Below are positions 31,639 to 46,954 of a DNA stretch of 64,000 nucleotides, piece after piece. The DNA comes from Zhengitettix transpicula. Taxonomy: Eukaryota; Arthropoda; Insecta; Orthoptera; Tetrigidae. The position numbers were made by a program, and so were the translations under genes. How positions within the stretch are numbered: the stretch's first letter is position 1; the number at the start of each line of letters is the position of its first letter. The notes under the pieces are model-generated. The model searched no databases. It was not told the DNA's origin and saw only the letters and a program-made list of their open reading frames with translations. The stretch is taken from positions 113,418,100-113,482,099 of the forward strand of contig CM073590.1 in NCBI GenBank assembly GCA_037074705.1, read 5' to 3'.

Positions 31639-34600
31639 TCTATTATATAAAATTGCCTTATACGGGTATACATGTGTGTATACATGTGGGTATGTATATG
31701 TGTATATTCCGCTTACAAATCTACACCCTCGAAGCAATTTCACCAAAGTTCGTACACGTGTTCTTTTGGACAGGGAAACAAACACTGTGCGGGTGTAACA
31801 CGCCTACCATCCCCAGGAGCATGGGAGGACGGTGGTGGAAATCTTCAAACATGCTAAGATGTCCGATATTTGCGTTGCTTAAAAATTTTTCAGGGTTAAT
31901 TCGATTTATAGTATTTCTACCCATGTGATTTTTATTAATTTTAACCAATTGTGGCACGAGGGTTGAACGCATTAAAGGGTGACGGTGGAGGAGGGTTACA
32001 AGTAAATAACGCTGAAAATACCTAGATTCGAGTCAAATTAAAGGTAATGGATGTCGCTGAGTTCATTTATGACAATCTAGGCAACGCGCAGTTGTAAGAT
32101 GGCGTAGGAGGGGTTGGGCGGAGGGTAAAATAAGTTAACCGGTCGAATTTTGCATCGAATAAATATATTTCGGGAACAATGATATTCATAAAATTTCCCT
32201 ACATGTTCTCCGTGTATAATTTCAACTTATTTCGGGCTTGAGATGGATGCGCCCTTAAGGTTAAGGGTGAACGGGCGTTACAAGAAAATACCGCGAATAC
32301 AACCGAGATTAGAGTCAAATCAAAGGATTATGGATATAAATGAGTTTAATTATGACATTCGACTTACCGTTTAACATTCCTAACGTGGGTTTAGCGGGAT
32401 TGTAAATTTTCAAACATGTTAACCGGTTGATGATCGTGTGGAATTAATCTTCGGCAGGCTTTAATGGCAATGATAGTATTGTTACTGGTGATGTTTGTGT
32501 ATGATATCTACTCCTTTCAGTATGAGAGGGGAGGACGCCTAGGGTTGGGGGTAAAGGGGAGTTACAATAAAATATATCAAAAACAAACGAGATAGACGTA
32601 AAATCCAAGGAAATGCATGTCGCTGTGTTTATTTATGACAACTTGAGCAACGTGTGGGATAGGGCGGAAGTGGGAGGGCCTAGCCGTGGTGGGCGAGGGT
32701 AGAAAATTTCTGACGTTTTAACCGGCCGACTTTTGCGGTGAATAAATATATTTCGGGAACAATGTGATTAATAAAATTTCTCTACATGTTCTCTGTGTAT
32801 AATTTCAAACACTTTTGGGCTTGGGAGTTGGGCTTCCTTATGGATGGGGGTGGCCGGTAGTTAGAAGAAAATAATGCGAAAACAACCAAGATTATAGTCG
32901 AATCGAGGATTATTGATGTCGCTGAATTTAATTAAGACAATAAATTTGTGTTTTAATCTCCAGGAGCATTGGTGGACGGGGTTTGAAATTTTTAAACATA
33001 TAAGCAGTCGATATTTGCGTCGATAAATATTTTCCTGGTTCACTAATATTTATAAAATGTCTCTACTCTTTTCATATATGTAATATGAACCTCTTTCAAG
33101 GTACAGGAGGAGCACCCTTAGGAGTGGGGGTGGAGTTAATTTACATAAAAATAGCGCAAACACAATCGAGATTGGACTCAAATCCAGGGTTATGGTTGTC
33201 AGTGAGTTTAATTACGATATTCAAGTTGTTTAGTGCCTCAAGCGGGGGTGAATGGGGTGAATATCGTCAAACATGCTAACACAGCCGATAATTGAGTCGG
33301 ATAAATATTTTCGGGGTAAAAGTGATTAATAGTGTTTGTACCAATGTATGTCAGTAAAATTTCAATTCTACCGAATGGGAAAGGATCACCGTAGGGTTGG
33401 GGTGGAGGGGTATTACAAGAAAATAACGCGAATACAACTGAGATTGGAGTCAAACCAAAGGTTATGGATGTCGCCGTGTTCAATTATGACAATCCAATTA
33501 GCCATTTAACCCCAAGGTTGGGGTGGACGGGGATGATATTTTTCTAACATGTTAAACGGTCAACATTTGTATTAAATAATTAATTGTCGAGGTCAATGAC
33601 ATTGACAATATATCTACCGATGTTGATTGTAAAATTCAACCTTTTTCGGCATTAGAGGGAAGCTCACTTAGGAAAGGAGCTGGAAACTTTCAAACGTACT
33701 AAAACAGCAGATATTTAGGCAGATAAACATGTTTGGGATCAAAGAGATAGATAGTAATTTAATCGATGTTATCTGAGTATAGTTTCAACCTCTTACATCA
33801 TGGAAAAGGAGCACTCTTAGGGGTGAGGGTGGACGGGCATTCTAAATAAAGAACGCAAGTCAAACCAATATTACAGTCAAACCCAGGTTTCGGGGTTCGA
33901 AAAACGTAATTATGATATTCAATTGCTCACTTAACCCCCGTGGGCGGAAGAGGATGGGGTTGGTAAATTTCAAACTTATTAAAAGGTCAATATTAACGGA
34001 AAATAATTTTTTCCAGCGTTACTTATTTTATAGTATTTATACCCTTTTTATGTTAGTACAATTTCAACCTCTTGCGACATGAGCGTGAAGAACGCTTAGG
34101 GGACGGGATGGACGTGTTTTACAAGAAAATAACTTGAAAAACAACCAACATTCGAATAAGTCGAACGTAATTAATGTCGCTGAGTTCATTTATGATAATT
34201 TGCGCAACGCGCAGGTTTGGGCTGGACTGGGCTGGGAGGGGTTGGGTGGAGGTAAATGGGGAATAGAAATTATAAAGGAATTTAAGCGGCTGAATTTTGC
34301 GACGATTACATATATTTATGGAACAATGACATTATTAAAATTTCACTACACGTTCTCTGAGTTTAATTTGATTCCCTTTCGGGATTGAGAGTGAGCTCAC
34401 ATTAGGGGTGGGGCTCAACGGTTGTTAAAAATAAATAACGAGTTTAGAGTCAAATACAGGGTTATGAATGTCGCTGAGTTTAATTATGACATTTAATTTG
34501 TCATGTAATTCTCGAGGAGTGGCGGTTGTCGGGAGTGGATATATTGAAACAAGAAATCACGACCGACATTAGAGTTGAATAACATTTTTCAGGGTTAATT

Positions 34601-36138
34601 AGATCTAAAGTAATTCTATTTAAGTTGTGTGTGTAAAAATTAAACCCCTCTTTCGGCATGAGGGGGTCCATGTTAAGGGGTGGGGGTAGAGGGCGCTGAC
34701 AAGAAAAAAACGAGATTCGAGTCAAATCGAAGGTAAAGGATGTCGCTGAATTTATTTATGACATTCTGGACAGCGCGCGAGGGGTGGGCTGAGGTGGTAG
34801 GATTGAGGCTGGTGTTAGAATTTTTAAAAACATGTTGACCGGTCGTTATTAAAAATATTTCGGGATCAATTAGATTATTAAAAATTGTTTACATTTTCTC
34901 CGCGTATAAGTTCAACCCCTTCTGTGATTGGGAATAGAGCTCCACTTAAAGGTGGGGGTGGAGTAAAATTACAATATAATGATGCAAAAACAATCGACAT
35001 TGGAGTCGAAATCACGGTCATCGATGTCAATGAGTTTAATTATTATATTCAACTAATCGTTTAACTCCCCCAAGGAAGGGTTGGCGGGGGTGTAAATGTT
35101 AAACAGTCGATTTTTGTAGGAAAAAAATATTTATCGAGGTCAATGTCATTGATAATATTTCTACCGATTTTGGTTTTCATTTTAACCCCTTAAGGGACGT
35201 AAAAGATCACACTTAGGGGTGGGGGTTTGAGGAAAGTTACAAAAAATAACGTGAATAAATCTCAGATTGGAGTCAAATTCAAGTTATGGATGTCACTGAG
35301 TTTATTTATGACAACCTTGGTATCGTTAGGGGGTGGCCGGGGTACGTGGGGCTGGGCGGGGGTATAAAATGATCGATATTTGCGTGAAATAAATATTTTA
35401 CGCTGTCAATGTCATTGATAGTATTTCTACCGGTTTTGTTTGTGTATAATTTCAACATCTTACGGCATGGTAGGGAAGTACTCGAAGAGATGGAGGTGTG
35501 TTTCATAAAACTAACCTCAAAAAACGAGATTCGAGTCACTTGGCAACGTGGGCAATGCACGAGTTATAGTGGGGGTGTGAGTGGCCTCGCGGAATTGGGT
35601 GCGAGAGGAAATTTTCAAACATTTTAAACGGTGGATATTTGCGTTTAATAATTATTTCCTGGGGTTAATGACTTTGATAGTATTTTTACCGATGTTGTTT
35701 GTGTACAATTTCAACCACTGTGAGGGGAACAAGGTTAGCGGCTGGGGTGGAGGTACGTTAAATAAAAATAACGATAAAACAACCGAGATTCGAATCAATT
35801 CAGAGACTATGAATGTCGCTGAGTCTAATGTTAACAACTTTTGTAACGCGACGGGTTTGGGATATTGGGCGGGGGGAGAAATTTCCAGACAATGTAATCG
35901 GTCGATTTATGCGTGGAATATATACTTTTCGATTATGGCACATTTGTGGGAGTGGTCATCATCCAACATGTTATAAAGGCCGTTAATTTGGTCAATGAGT
36001 TCATCCTCCTTCGGCATCGAAGGTGAGCACATTTAGGGATAGGGTTCGAGGAGCGTTACATAAAAATAGCGCGAAGGCAACCTAATATCTGGAATTATGA
36101 ATATATGACATCTCGGGCAACGCCGGGCACCCAGCTAG
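31639..36138 (+). mobile_element. Helitron-like element, unit 3 copy (4,500 bp)
   Basis: TC at 31639, CTAG at 36135-36138, same monomer series as unit 2 with scattered substitutions. Confidence 0.7.
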
Positions 36139-37935
36139 TATATAAATAAATCCCAAAGTACGCAATTTTTATATAATGGTAATGTTGTACATAATGAAGT
36201 CCTTTAGAATATTGATCAGTTTTAAATCGACACTGGGTTATATATCTGTCATCAACTTATAAATATATTTGAAACCCGTATTCCATAACTTTAGTTTTTA
36301 TTTGTTAAACTTCCAGCCAACGGATTACCAAACTCGTCTCGAACATTTTTCTAGATCTTTTTTATCCTACATCTACCAGCCGACTTTACTGTCATAGGTA
36401 TTAATGAAAACTACCGATTGTAGTTTGCTATCCTGGATATTTATTCCTCTAATACATAGGCTGAATTAAACAACAGATTAGCCTTGTTTTCTCGACCCTG
36501 CTTTCAACCTCAAAATGAATCTCCAGAAAATAATGTATATAATAATCCCTATATCACATTAACTACTTTATACGCGTGAACAACTTGGCATTTCTACGAA
36601 AATTCATCAAACGGCAAAACTCTTATGTGCTTCGGCAATTGTACGGCGCAAAATTATCAACCAGTGAATTTTCTTTTCAGCACATGCAGGAATTTCCCAA
36701 TCTGACACACCTGCTACGAAATTAACTCCAATTAAAACGGTGGCACCCTACTGTATCGTAATCACTTATCTCTTTCTCTTATCTTATTAGCTGACAGCAT
36801 AAAGTGTATTATGATTTCTGAGCACGGAATTTAATATTAGTTATGAATTATTATGCTTTTATATACAGTATTTACTTCACATTCAGGAGAAAATTTTTAT
36901 TTTTATCAACTAACCTAAGAGTAGGTAATTATCCGGTCCAAGGGTGTGAAATAAAGAAATTGCTCTAGAGTTAAAGATGAGAATGCGTATCATATCCCTA
37001 ATCCGCTTATTGAAGTAAAAAAAGGGAGCTAAGAGAAATACGCACCAGTTGTATAAATCCCCCGTTTGCTCATAGTAGGCGTTTCGCATTATATGACGCT
37101 TTTAGGGACAAAACAATCTTTTTTTATGAGGTTGTCATCTGTCTACAATGGTGAGTACACATCATCAGCAATTTCATGCAACAAAATACATTTAATGCGA
37201 ATGGAAGCTCTCATAGAGGTAGATCATGAGGATTTTTAACTGTTAATTTCGTAATCAGCAATAATACTGGTAATCAAAGAGACATTGAGGAGTGGGAAGC
37301 GAATGTTGTAGATAAAAGATTTCTTGAACATTGCTTTAGCTAGTCACGATCAAACGATTTTTCTTCTGAATAAAAGTTATCCTTCTCCAATTCCTCAATT
37401 ATTACACAAGACCATAATTTGTTAATGATAGAAACAGCTGGGCGTGAGGAATATGGATTTTTTGCCCGTATATATATAAATCCAACGGCAATATGAAGAC
37501 GGGAAACTTGAGTGGCGTTACGTCGGTAATCCATTTAGGCAAAAAACGCATTCACTTTCGTTCCGGTTCAGATTTTTAATTTAATAAATTCCTGGGCGAA
37601 AGTATCTACGTTAAAATCTATAATTATTTCATAACTTATTCGACATTCCCCTCGGTAACAATTAATTACGTTGTGTAGTTATATCGCACTCTGTACAAAT
37701 AAATATTATCGTATATTTGTAACACAATTGAAAGAATATATCGCTTATATTTATAAAGAAATAATTATTTTATACGTCATGAAAATAATTTTTATTTTTA
37801 CAAATAATTTCTTTCGCTAGATTTAGTAAATGAGATATTATTGCACATTCATCACTGACCAACGTTACCTAGCAACACTTTCTCTCAAGTCGTCAGCGAC
37901 AGACAACGAGCAGCATCGTAAGAAACATTTCAATT

Positions 37936-38304
37936 ATGTTACGAAACCTGTTTAATTCTTTTTTTTCTTGTTTCAGGAGCACTGAATCTCGGCCTGACGT
38001 AGAAACCCCCATCTACATCCCTCCACAGCCGCGACCCAAACCCGAACCTTTGTTCACCTTGGAGGAGATTTCCAGGTACGAGTTCCCCCTAATATTCCCC
38101 ATCGATGACATCTTTGACGATGAAGACCAACTGTCTCGGGCTGACGTCGAACGAGACTTAGCTCCTCCACAGCACCGACCCAAACCCAAACCCTTGTTCA
38201 CCTTGGAGGAGATTTCCAAATACGAGTTCCCCCTAATCTTCCCCATCGACGATATCTCCGACGTAGAATGCGACTTAGCTCCTCCACAGCCGAGCCGCGA
38301 CTAG
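37936..38304 (+). CDS. 122-aa repeat protein, copy 3
   Basis: Differs from copies 1-2 only by Ser94, which makes module 2 more like module 1. The extension after TAG ends at 38466 and has the GAC TTT variant. Confidence 0.6.
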   Translation: MLRNLFNSFFSCFRSTESRPDVETPIYIPPQPRPKPEPLFTLEEISRYEFPLIFPIDDIFDDEDQLSRADVERDLAPPQHRPKPKPLFTLEEISKYEFPLIFPIDDISDVECDLAPPQPSRD

Positions 38305-38601
38305 AAAATAAAAAAGCCCGAGACAGATCGTTACGCTAGAAACCCTTTCATGTTTAGGTTCGGTGACTTTAGTGACAGCGGTGACGAACGACGAACGACA
38401 TTTGACAGTAGTGACGACTCGACCGACAACGACACTGACGACCGACATGACGCTGCAAAATTTTAAAGTTTTTGGGCGTTGGTGTGTTTGCCACACTTCG
38501 CCAAACCGTTTTCAAATTAATTTCATCTCCTCCATTTCCGGGATAAAAATTTTAATGTTTAATATTTTGAAATTATTAACAAAAATTCGTGACATGATTT
38601 G

Positions 38602-39441
38602 AATTTCTAACGATGCCTTGGCCACAAGTATGCTAAATTTGGTCCTTGCTTGGGCCGTTTATTATTAAACTATGCCCGCAGAAAGAAAGGCGCAAGGATC
38701 GGAGTTTGCCGTTCAGTAAATCCTGGTAAGTACCAGCTTAAATTCTATCTACTATGACTCTAGTACCGTGTATATTAAAGTAATAACACTCAAAAAATCG
38801 ATAATTCCAGAATACGGCAACCATATGTGGCACAACATGGTTACATATCGGTGATGATAAACGTTATCCCATAGTGTCACAATGGACATGGCTGCCTGCA
38901 TCCAACAAGTCAATGATGCCATGCTTCTAGAATTCTGATGGAGACTTTGGGCCCTACAACCACCAGAACACAATCCAAGTGAGACGAAGAAGAGGGCAGC
39001 TGGATCCACAACCAACAAATCTAATGCAGATTCCTTACTTCACCTTTCATCATCAGGAGATTTCAATGTCAATACCAATCGCTACTTCACTGCAGGCCAA
39101 AGGTGGACCAACGAAGTGGTCATAATAACAAGGCCAACTGGTGGATGTTTCTCACTCGCGTGGGCACATTACTGAGTTGGATGTGTATGAGATCCTGGTA
39201 ACTACCAGTTTTCAGTCTCTCAGGGAGGATTCTAGTACAATATATAATTACTGTATTGTTAACTGACTTCTGTATTCTTTCAGAAATTGCAGACCCTCGC
39301 TGCACGACGACGGAGAATCACCGTGCATTGTTTCAACACGCTATGCTGGTCCTCCAAGATGTAGGACTGCTGTCGGGTCATCGTTGAAGACCATTCCTGC
39401 TGCTCGTGCAAATGCAGAAGTGGCATCATATTCTGAATAAA
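38602..39441 (+). pseudogene. Split gene-like region, copy 3
   Basis: Introns 38726-38810 and 39198-39283. From this copy on, the first exon contains ATGCCCGCAGAAAG (units 1-2 have GTGCTCGCAGAAAG), opening a 15-codon frame from an ATG at 38672 that ends before the intron. Confidence 0.38.
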
Positions 39442-40632
39442 CTGTTGTACAGATTACAAAACCGTTTCCTGCCATCGTCTTCAGTTCAATAACAGTTACT
39501 TATATTGTGTTAAAGTTAACAGCGGTGTGGGGATACAAATTTCAATCAATTGTGTACTAAATATTTAGAAATCTTTATATTCTAGATATAAAATAAATCT
39601 AGAAAATGATTAAAAGTTACAAGATAAAGTTTATCGTAGTTACTTAAAAAGTAAAATTTATTTAATGCCGACTCATGCTCTACGAATCCAGACGCTTATA
39701 CAAATAAAATACGTTTTTATTTTAATTTATAGAATCGAGTGGTCTTTTAAATTCTTGGCTGTCAATATATCGCTGAAACTATTTGTCTTTTGTTATATCG
39801 ATCTGAAAGAATGTCTTTATCGTTATAAAAATGTCCGTTATAAAATTTTAAATATAACGTATTATTGTATCCTGTATAATATATCAGAAGATAATATGAT
39901 TTGTCTAAGGTACGACTGCTGAATTATATGTTTGAAACTATAAAAGTATTCAAAATGACGTACGGAACTCCGAAAGTTTTTAAGGTCGTTATTCATTTAA
40001 TGCATTCTCAGTCAAAGAAATAGGAACATTTAAATTGAATTAAAAGTACAATTAATTGCACTTTACGCAACGTATTTCTATAAATTTGTATAAATGTAAA
40101 CAAATTATTGCGTGCAATTTGTGTCGAGAAACAAAAATTTTAGGTTAGGATAGCAGTATTTGTTTTCTAATTTTGGGAACGACGTTGAAGATGTACAATT
40201 ACTGAGAAATGAAGTAAAGGAGGAATATTTTGATTGAATAATAAGTATAATTAAATCTACCACTACCAGTGATAAATATAATTTATTATGAAAGGTTATA
40301 CAATCCATTGCATTAATTTTCTATTAAATAACTTGACTTTTGACGTATTTTATGGGATCAGGGGCCAATATGTTGCCAAATTATATCTTGCAATACGCAC
40401 TGAAAGATACATAAAATTATGATAAAAACAATACTTAAATGTTCAAAATTGATATTTTTCTATTAAAGACAGCGTATTTCGTAGTGTTTTGTATTAATTT
40501 TAAACAATGCTACCAACTGCAGACTGCTAAAACCACCAAATAGTTTATTTTCAGATGGAAAAATTATATTTCTACAAATTTAATAATTGTTATAAATAGT
40601 GTATGTATATCTATCTATATATAGATATAGCT

Positions 40633-43600
40633 TCTATTATATAAAATTGCCTTATACGGGTATACATGTGTGTATACATGTGGGTATGTATATGTGTATA
40701 TTCCGCTTACAAATCTACACCCTCGAAGCAATTTCACCAAAGTTCGTACACGTGTTCTTTTGGACAGGGAAACAAACACTGTGCGGGTGTAACACGCCTA
40801 CCATCCCCAGGAGCATGGGAGGACGGTGGTGGAAATCTTCAAACATGCTAAGATGTCCGATATTTGCGTTGCTTAAAAATTTTTCAGGGTTAATTCGATT
40901 TATAGTATTTCTACCCATGTGATTTTTATTAATTTTAACCAATTGTGGCACGAGGGTTGAACGCATTAAAGGGTGACGGTGGAGGAGGGTTACAAGTAAA
41001 TAACGCTGAAAATACCTAGATTCGAGTCAAATTAAAGGTAATGGATGTCGCTGAGTTCATTTATGACAATCTAGGCAACGCGCAGTTGTAAGATGGCGTA
41101 GGAGGGGTTGGGCGGAGGGTAAAATAAGTTAACCGGTCGAATTTTGCATCGAATAAATATATTTCGGGAACAATGATATTCATAAAATTTCCCTACATGT
41201 TCTCCGTGTATAATTTCAACTTATTTCGGGCTTGAGATGGATGCGCCCTTAAGGTTAAGGGTGAACGGGCGTTACAAGAAAATACCGCGAATACAACCGA
41301 GATTAGAGTCAAATCAAAGGATTATGGATATAAATGAGTTTAATTATGACATTCGACTTACCGTTTAACATTCCTAACGTGGGTTTAGCGGGATTGTAAA
41401 TTTTCAAACATGTTAACCGGTTGATGATCGTGTGGAATTAATCTTCGGCAGGCTTTAATGGCAATGATAGTATTGTTACTGGTGATGTTTGTGTATGATA
41501 TCTACTCCTTTCAGTATGAGAGGGGAGGACGCCTAGGGTTGGGGGTAAAGGGGAGTTACAATAAAATATATCAAAAACAAACGAGATAGACGTAAAATCC
41601 AAGGAAATGCATGTCGCTGTGTTTATTTATGACAACTTGAGCAACGTGTGGGATAGGGCGGAAGTGGGAGGGCCTAGCCGTGGTGGGCGAGGGTAGAAAA
41701 TTTCTGACGTTTTAACCGGCCGACTTTTGCGGTGAATAAATATATTTCGGGAACAATGTGATTAATAAAATTTCTCTACATGTTCTCTGTGTATAATTTC
41801 AAACACTTTTGGGCTTGGGAGTTGGGCTTCCTTATGGATGGGGGTGGCCGGTAGTTAGAAGAAAATAATGCGAAAACAACCAAGATTATAGTCGAATCGA
41901 GGATTATTGATGTCGCTGAATTTAATTAAGACAATAAATTTGTGTTTTAATCTCCAGGAGCATTGGTGGACGGGGTTTGAAATTTTTAAACATATAAGCA
42001 GTCGATATTTGCGTCGATAAATATTTTCCTGGTTCACTAATATTTATAAAATGTCTCTACTCTTTTCATATATGTAATATGAACCTCTTTCAAGGTACAG
42101 GAGGAGCACCCTTAGGAGTGGGGGTGGAGTTAATTTACATAAAAATAGCGCAAACACAATCGAGATTGGACTCAAATCCAGGGTTATGGTTGTCAGTGAG
42201 TTTAATTACGATATTCAAGTTGTTTAGTGCCTCAAGCGGGGGTGAATGGGGTGAATATCGTCAAACATGCTAACACAGCCGATAATTGAGTCGGATAAAT
42301 ATTTTCGGGGTAAAAGTGATTAATAGTGTTTGTACCAATGTATGTCAGTAAAATTTCAATTCTACGGAATGGGAAAGGATCACCGTAGGGTTGGGGTGGA
42401 GGGGTATTACAAGAAAATAACGCGAATACAACTGAGATTGGAGTCAAACCAAAGGTTATGGATGTCGCCGTGTTCAATTATGACAATCCAATTAGCCATT
42501 TAACCCCAAGGTTGGGGTGGACGGGGATGATATTTTTCTAACATGTTAAACGGTCAACATTTGTATTAAATAATTAATTGTCGAGGTCAATGACATTGAC
42601 AATATATCTACCGATGTTGATTGTAAAATTCAACCTTTTTCGGCATTAGAGGGAAGCTCACTTAGGAAAGGAGCTGGAAACTTTCAAACGTACTAAAACA
42701 GCAGATATTTAGGCAGATAAACATGTTTGGGATCAAAGAGATAGATAGTAATTTAATCGATGTTATCTGAGTATAGTTTCAACCTCTTACATCATGGAAA
42801 AGGAGCACTCTTAGGGGTGAGGGTGGACGGGCATTCTAAATAAAGAACGCAAGTCAAACCAATATTACAGTCAAACCCAGGTTTCGGGGTTCGAAAAACG
42901 TAATTATGATATTCAATTGCTCACTTAACCCCCGTGGGCGGAAGAGGATGGGGTTGGTAAATTTCAAACTTATTAAAAGGTCAATATTAACGGAAAATAA
43001 TTTTTTCCAGCGTTACTTATTTTATAGTATTTATACCCTTTTTATGTTAGTACAATTTCAACCTCTTGCGACATGAGCGTGAAGAACGCTTAGGGGACGG
43101 GATGGACGTGTTTTACAAGAAAATAACTTGAAAAACAACCAACATTCGAATAAGTCGAACGTAATTAATGTCGCTGAGTTCATTTATGATAATTTGCGCA
43201 ACGCGCAGGTTTGGGCTGGACTGGGCTGGGAGGGGTTGGGTGGAGGTAAATGGGGAATAGAAATTATAAAGGAATTTAAGCGGCTGAATTTTGCGACGAT
43301 TACATATATTTATGGAACAATGACATTATTAAAATTTCACTACACGTTCTCTGAGTTTAATTTGATTCCCTTTCGGGATTGAGAGTGAGCTCACATTAGG
43401 GGTGGGGCTCAACGGTTGTTAAAAATAAATAACGAGTTTAGAGTCAAATACAGGGTTATGAATGTCGCTGAGTTTAATTATGACATTTAATTTGTCATGT
43501 AATTCTCGAGGAGTGGCGGTTGTCGGGAGTGGATATATTGAAACAAGAAATCACGACCGACATTAGAGTTGAATAACATTTTTCAGGGTTAATTAGATCT

Positions 43601-45133
43601 AAAGTAATTCTATTTAAGTTGTGTGTGTAAAAATTAAACCCCTCTTTCGGCATGAGGGGGTCCATGTTAAGGGGTGGGGGTAGAGGGCGCTGACAAGAAA
43701 AAAACGAGATTCGAGTCAAATCGAAGGTAAAATATGTCGCTGAATTTATTTATGACATTCTGGACAGCGCGCGAGGGGTGGGCTGAGGTGGTAGGATTGA
43801 GGCTGGTGTTAGAATTTTTAAAAACATGTTGACCGGTCGTTATTAAAAATATTTCGGGATCAATTAGATTATTAAAAATTGTTTACATTTTCTCCGCGTA
43901 TAAGTTCAACCCCTTCTGTGATTGGGAATAGAGCTCCACTTAAAGGTGGGGGTGAAGTAAAATTACAATATAATGATGCAAAAACAATCGACATTGGAGT
44001 CGAAATCACGGTCATCGATGTCAATGAGTTTAATTATTATATTCAACTAATCGTTTAACTCCCCCAAGGAAGGGTTGGCGGGGGTGTAAATGTTTAACAG
44101 TCGATTTTTGTAGGAAAAAAATATTTATCGAGGTCAATGTCATTGATAATATTTCTACCGATTTTGGTTTTCATTTTAACCCCTTAAGGGACGTAAAAGA
44201 TCACACTTAGGGGTGGGGGTTTGAGGAAAGTTACAAAAAATAACGTGAATAAATCTCAGATTGGAGTCAAATTCAAGTTATGGATGTCACTGAGTTTATT
44301 TATGACAACCTTGGTATCGTTAGGGGGTGGCCGGGGTACGTGGGGCTGGGCGGGGGTATAAAATGATCGATATTTGCGTGAAATAAATATTTTACGCTGT
44401 CAATGTCATTGATAGTATTTCTACCGGTTTTGTTTGTGTATAATTTCAACATCTTACGGCATGGTAGGGAAGTACTCGAAGAGATGGAGGTGTGTTTCAT
44501 AAAACTAACCTCAAAAAACGAGATTCGAGTCACTTGGCAACGTGGGCAATGCACGAGTTATAGTGGGGGTGTGAGTGGCCTCGCGGAATTGGGTGCGAGA
44601 GGAAATTTTCAAACATTTTAAACGGTGGATATTTGCGTTTAATAATTATTTCCTGGGGTTAATGACTTTGATAGTATTTTTACCGATGTTGTTTGTGTAC
44701 AATTTCAACCACTGTGAGGGGAGCAAGGTTAGCGGTTGGGGTGGAGGTACGTTAAATAAAAATAACGATAAAACAAACCGAGATTCGAATCAATTCAGAG
44801 ACTATGAATGTCGCTGAGTCTAATGTTAACAACTTTTGTAACGCGACGGGTTTGGGATATTGGGCGGGGGTAGAAATTTCTAGACAATGTAATCGGTCGA
44901 TTTATGCGTGGAATATATACTTTTCGATTATGGCACATTTGTGGGAGTGGTCATCATCCAACATGTTATAAAGGCCGTTAATTTGGTCAATGAGTTCATC
45001 CTCTTTCGGCATCGGAGGTGAGCACATTTAGGGATAGGGTTCGAGGTGCGTTACATAAAAATAGCGCAAAGGCAACCTAATATCTGGAATTATGAATATA
45101 TGACATCTCGGGCAACGCCGGGCACCCAGCTAG
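40633..45133 (+). mobile_element. Helitron-like element, unit 4 copy (4,501 bp)
   Basis: TC at 40633, CTAG at 45130-45133. One added A in ACAAACCGAGATTCG near 44777 is shared with unit 6 only. Confidence 0.7.
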
Positions 45134-45442
45134 TATATAAATAAATCCCAAAGTACGCAATTTTTATATAATGGTAATGTTGTACATAATGAAGTCCTTT
45201 AGAATATTGATCAGTTTTAAATCGACACTGGGTTATATATCTGTCATCAACTTATAAATATATTTGAAACCCGTATTCAATAAACTTTAGTTTTTATTTG
45301 TTATACTTCCAGCCAACAGATTACCAAACTCGTCTCGAACATTTTTCTAGACCTTTTTTATCCTACATCTACCAGCCGACTTTACTGTCATAGGTATTAA
45401 TGAAAACTACCGATTGTAGTTTGCTATCCTGGATATTTATTC

Positions 45443-45464
45443 AGCCTCTCCACTTATCTGTTTC
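45443..45464. repeat. 22-bp presence/absence insertion, unit 4
   Basis: Same insertion, at the same place, as in unit 2, with the same flanking variants (GAATGAAAC, TTTCACCCTC). Confidence 0.93.
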
Positions 45465-46954
45465 CTCTAATACATAGGCTGAATGAAACAACAGATTAGC
45501 ATTGTTTTCTAGTCCCTGCTTTCACCCTCAAAATGAATCTCCACAAAATAATGTATATAATAATCCCTATATCACATTAACTACTTTATACGCGTGAACA
45601 ACTTGGCATTTCTACGAAAATTCATCAAACGGCAAAACTCTTATGTGCTTCGGCAATTGTACGGCGCAAAATTATCAACCAGTGAATTTTCTTTTCAGCA
45701 CATGCAGGAATTTCCCAATCTGACACACCTGCTACGAAATTAACTCCAATTAAAACGGTGGCACCCTACTGTATCGTAATCACTTATCTCTATCTCTTAT
45801 CTTATTAGCTGACAGCATAAAGTGTATTATGAATTCTGAGCACGGAATTTAATATCAGTTATGAATTATTAGGCTTTTATATACAGTATTTACTTCACAT
45901 TCAGGAGAAAATTTTTATTTATATCAACTAACCTAAGAGTAGGTAATTATCCGGTCCAAGGGTGTGAAATAAAGAAATTGCTCTAGAGTTAAAGATGAGA
46001 ATGCGTATCATATCCCTAATCCGCTTATTGAAGTAAAAAAAGGGAGCTAAGAGAAATACGCACCAGTTGTATAAATCCCCCGTTTGCTCATAGTAGGCGT
46101 TTCGCATTATATGACGCTTTTAGGGACAAAACAATCTTTTTTTATGAGGTTGTCATCTGTCTACAATGGTGAGTACACATCATCAGCAATTTCATGCAAC
46201 AAAATACATTTAATGCGAATGGAAGCTCTCATAGAGGTAGATCATGAGGATTTTTAACTGTTAATTTCGAATTAGCAATAATACTGGTAATCAAAGAGAC
46301 ATTGAGGAGTGGGAAGCGAATGTTGAAGATAAAAGATTTCTTGAACATTGCTTTAGCTAGTCACGATCAAACGATTTTTCTTCTGAATAAAAGTTATCCT
46401 TCTCCAATTCCTCAATTATTACACAAGACCATAATTTGTTAATGATAGAAACAGCTGGGCGTGAGGAATATGGATTTTTTGCCCGTATATATATATAAAT
46501 CCAACGGCAATATGAAGACGGGAAACTTGAGTGGCGTTACGTAGGTAATCCATTTAGGCAAAAAACGCATTCACATTCGTTCCGGTTCAGATTTTTAATT
46601 TAATAAATTCCTGGGCGAAAGTATCTACGTTAAAATCTATAATTATTTCATAACTTATTCGACATTCCCCTCGGTAACAATTAATTACGTTGTGTAGTTA
46701 TATCGCACTCTGTACAAATAAATATTATCGTATATTTGTAACACAATTGAAAGAATATATCGCTTATATTTATAAAGAAATAATTATTTTATACGTCATG
46801 AAAATAATTTTTATTTTTACAAATAATTTCTTTCGCCAGATTTAGTAAATGAGATATTATTGCACATTCATCACTGACCAACGTTACCTAGCAACACTTT
46901 CTCTCAAGTCGTCAGCGACAGACAACGAGCAGCATCGTAAGAAACATTTCAATT

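Larger units (their letters stand above)
30844..39837 (+). repeat. 9-kb array, unit 3 (8,994 bp)
   Basis: Full unit without the 22-bp insertion. It shares with unit 5 the variants CGTAATCAGC and GTTGTAGATAAAAG (around 37250-37315). Confidence 0.96.
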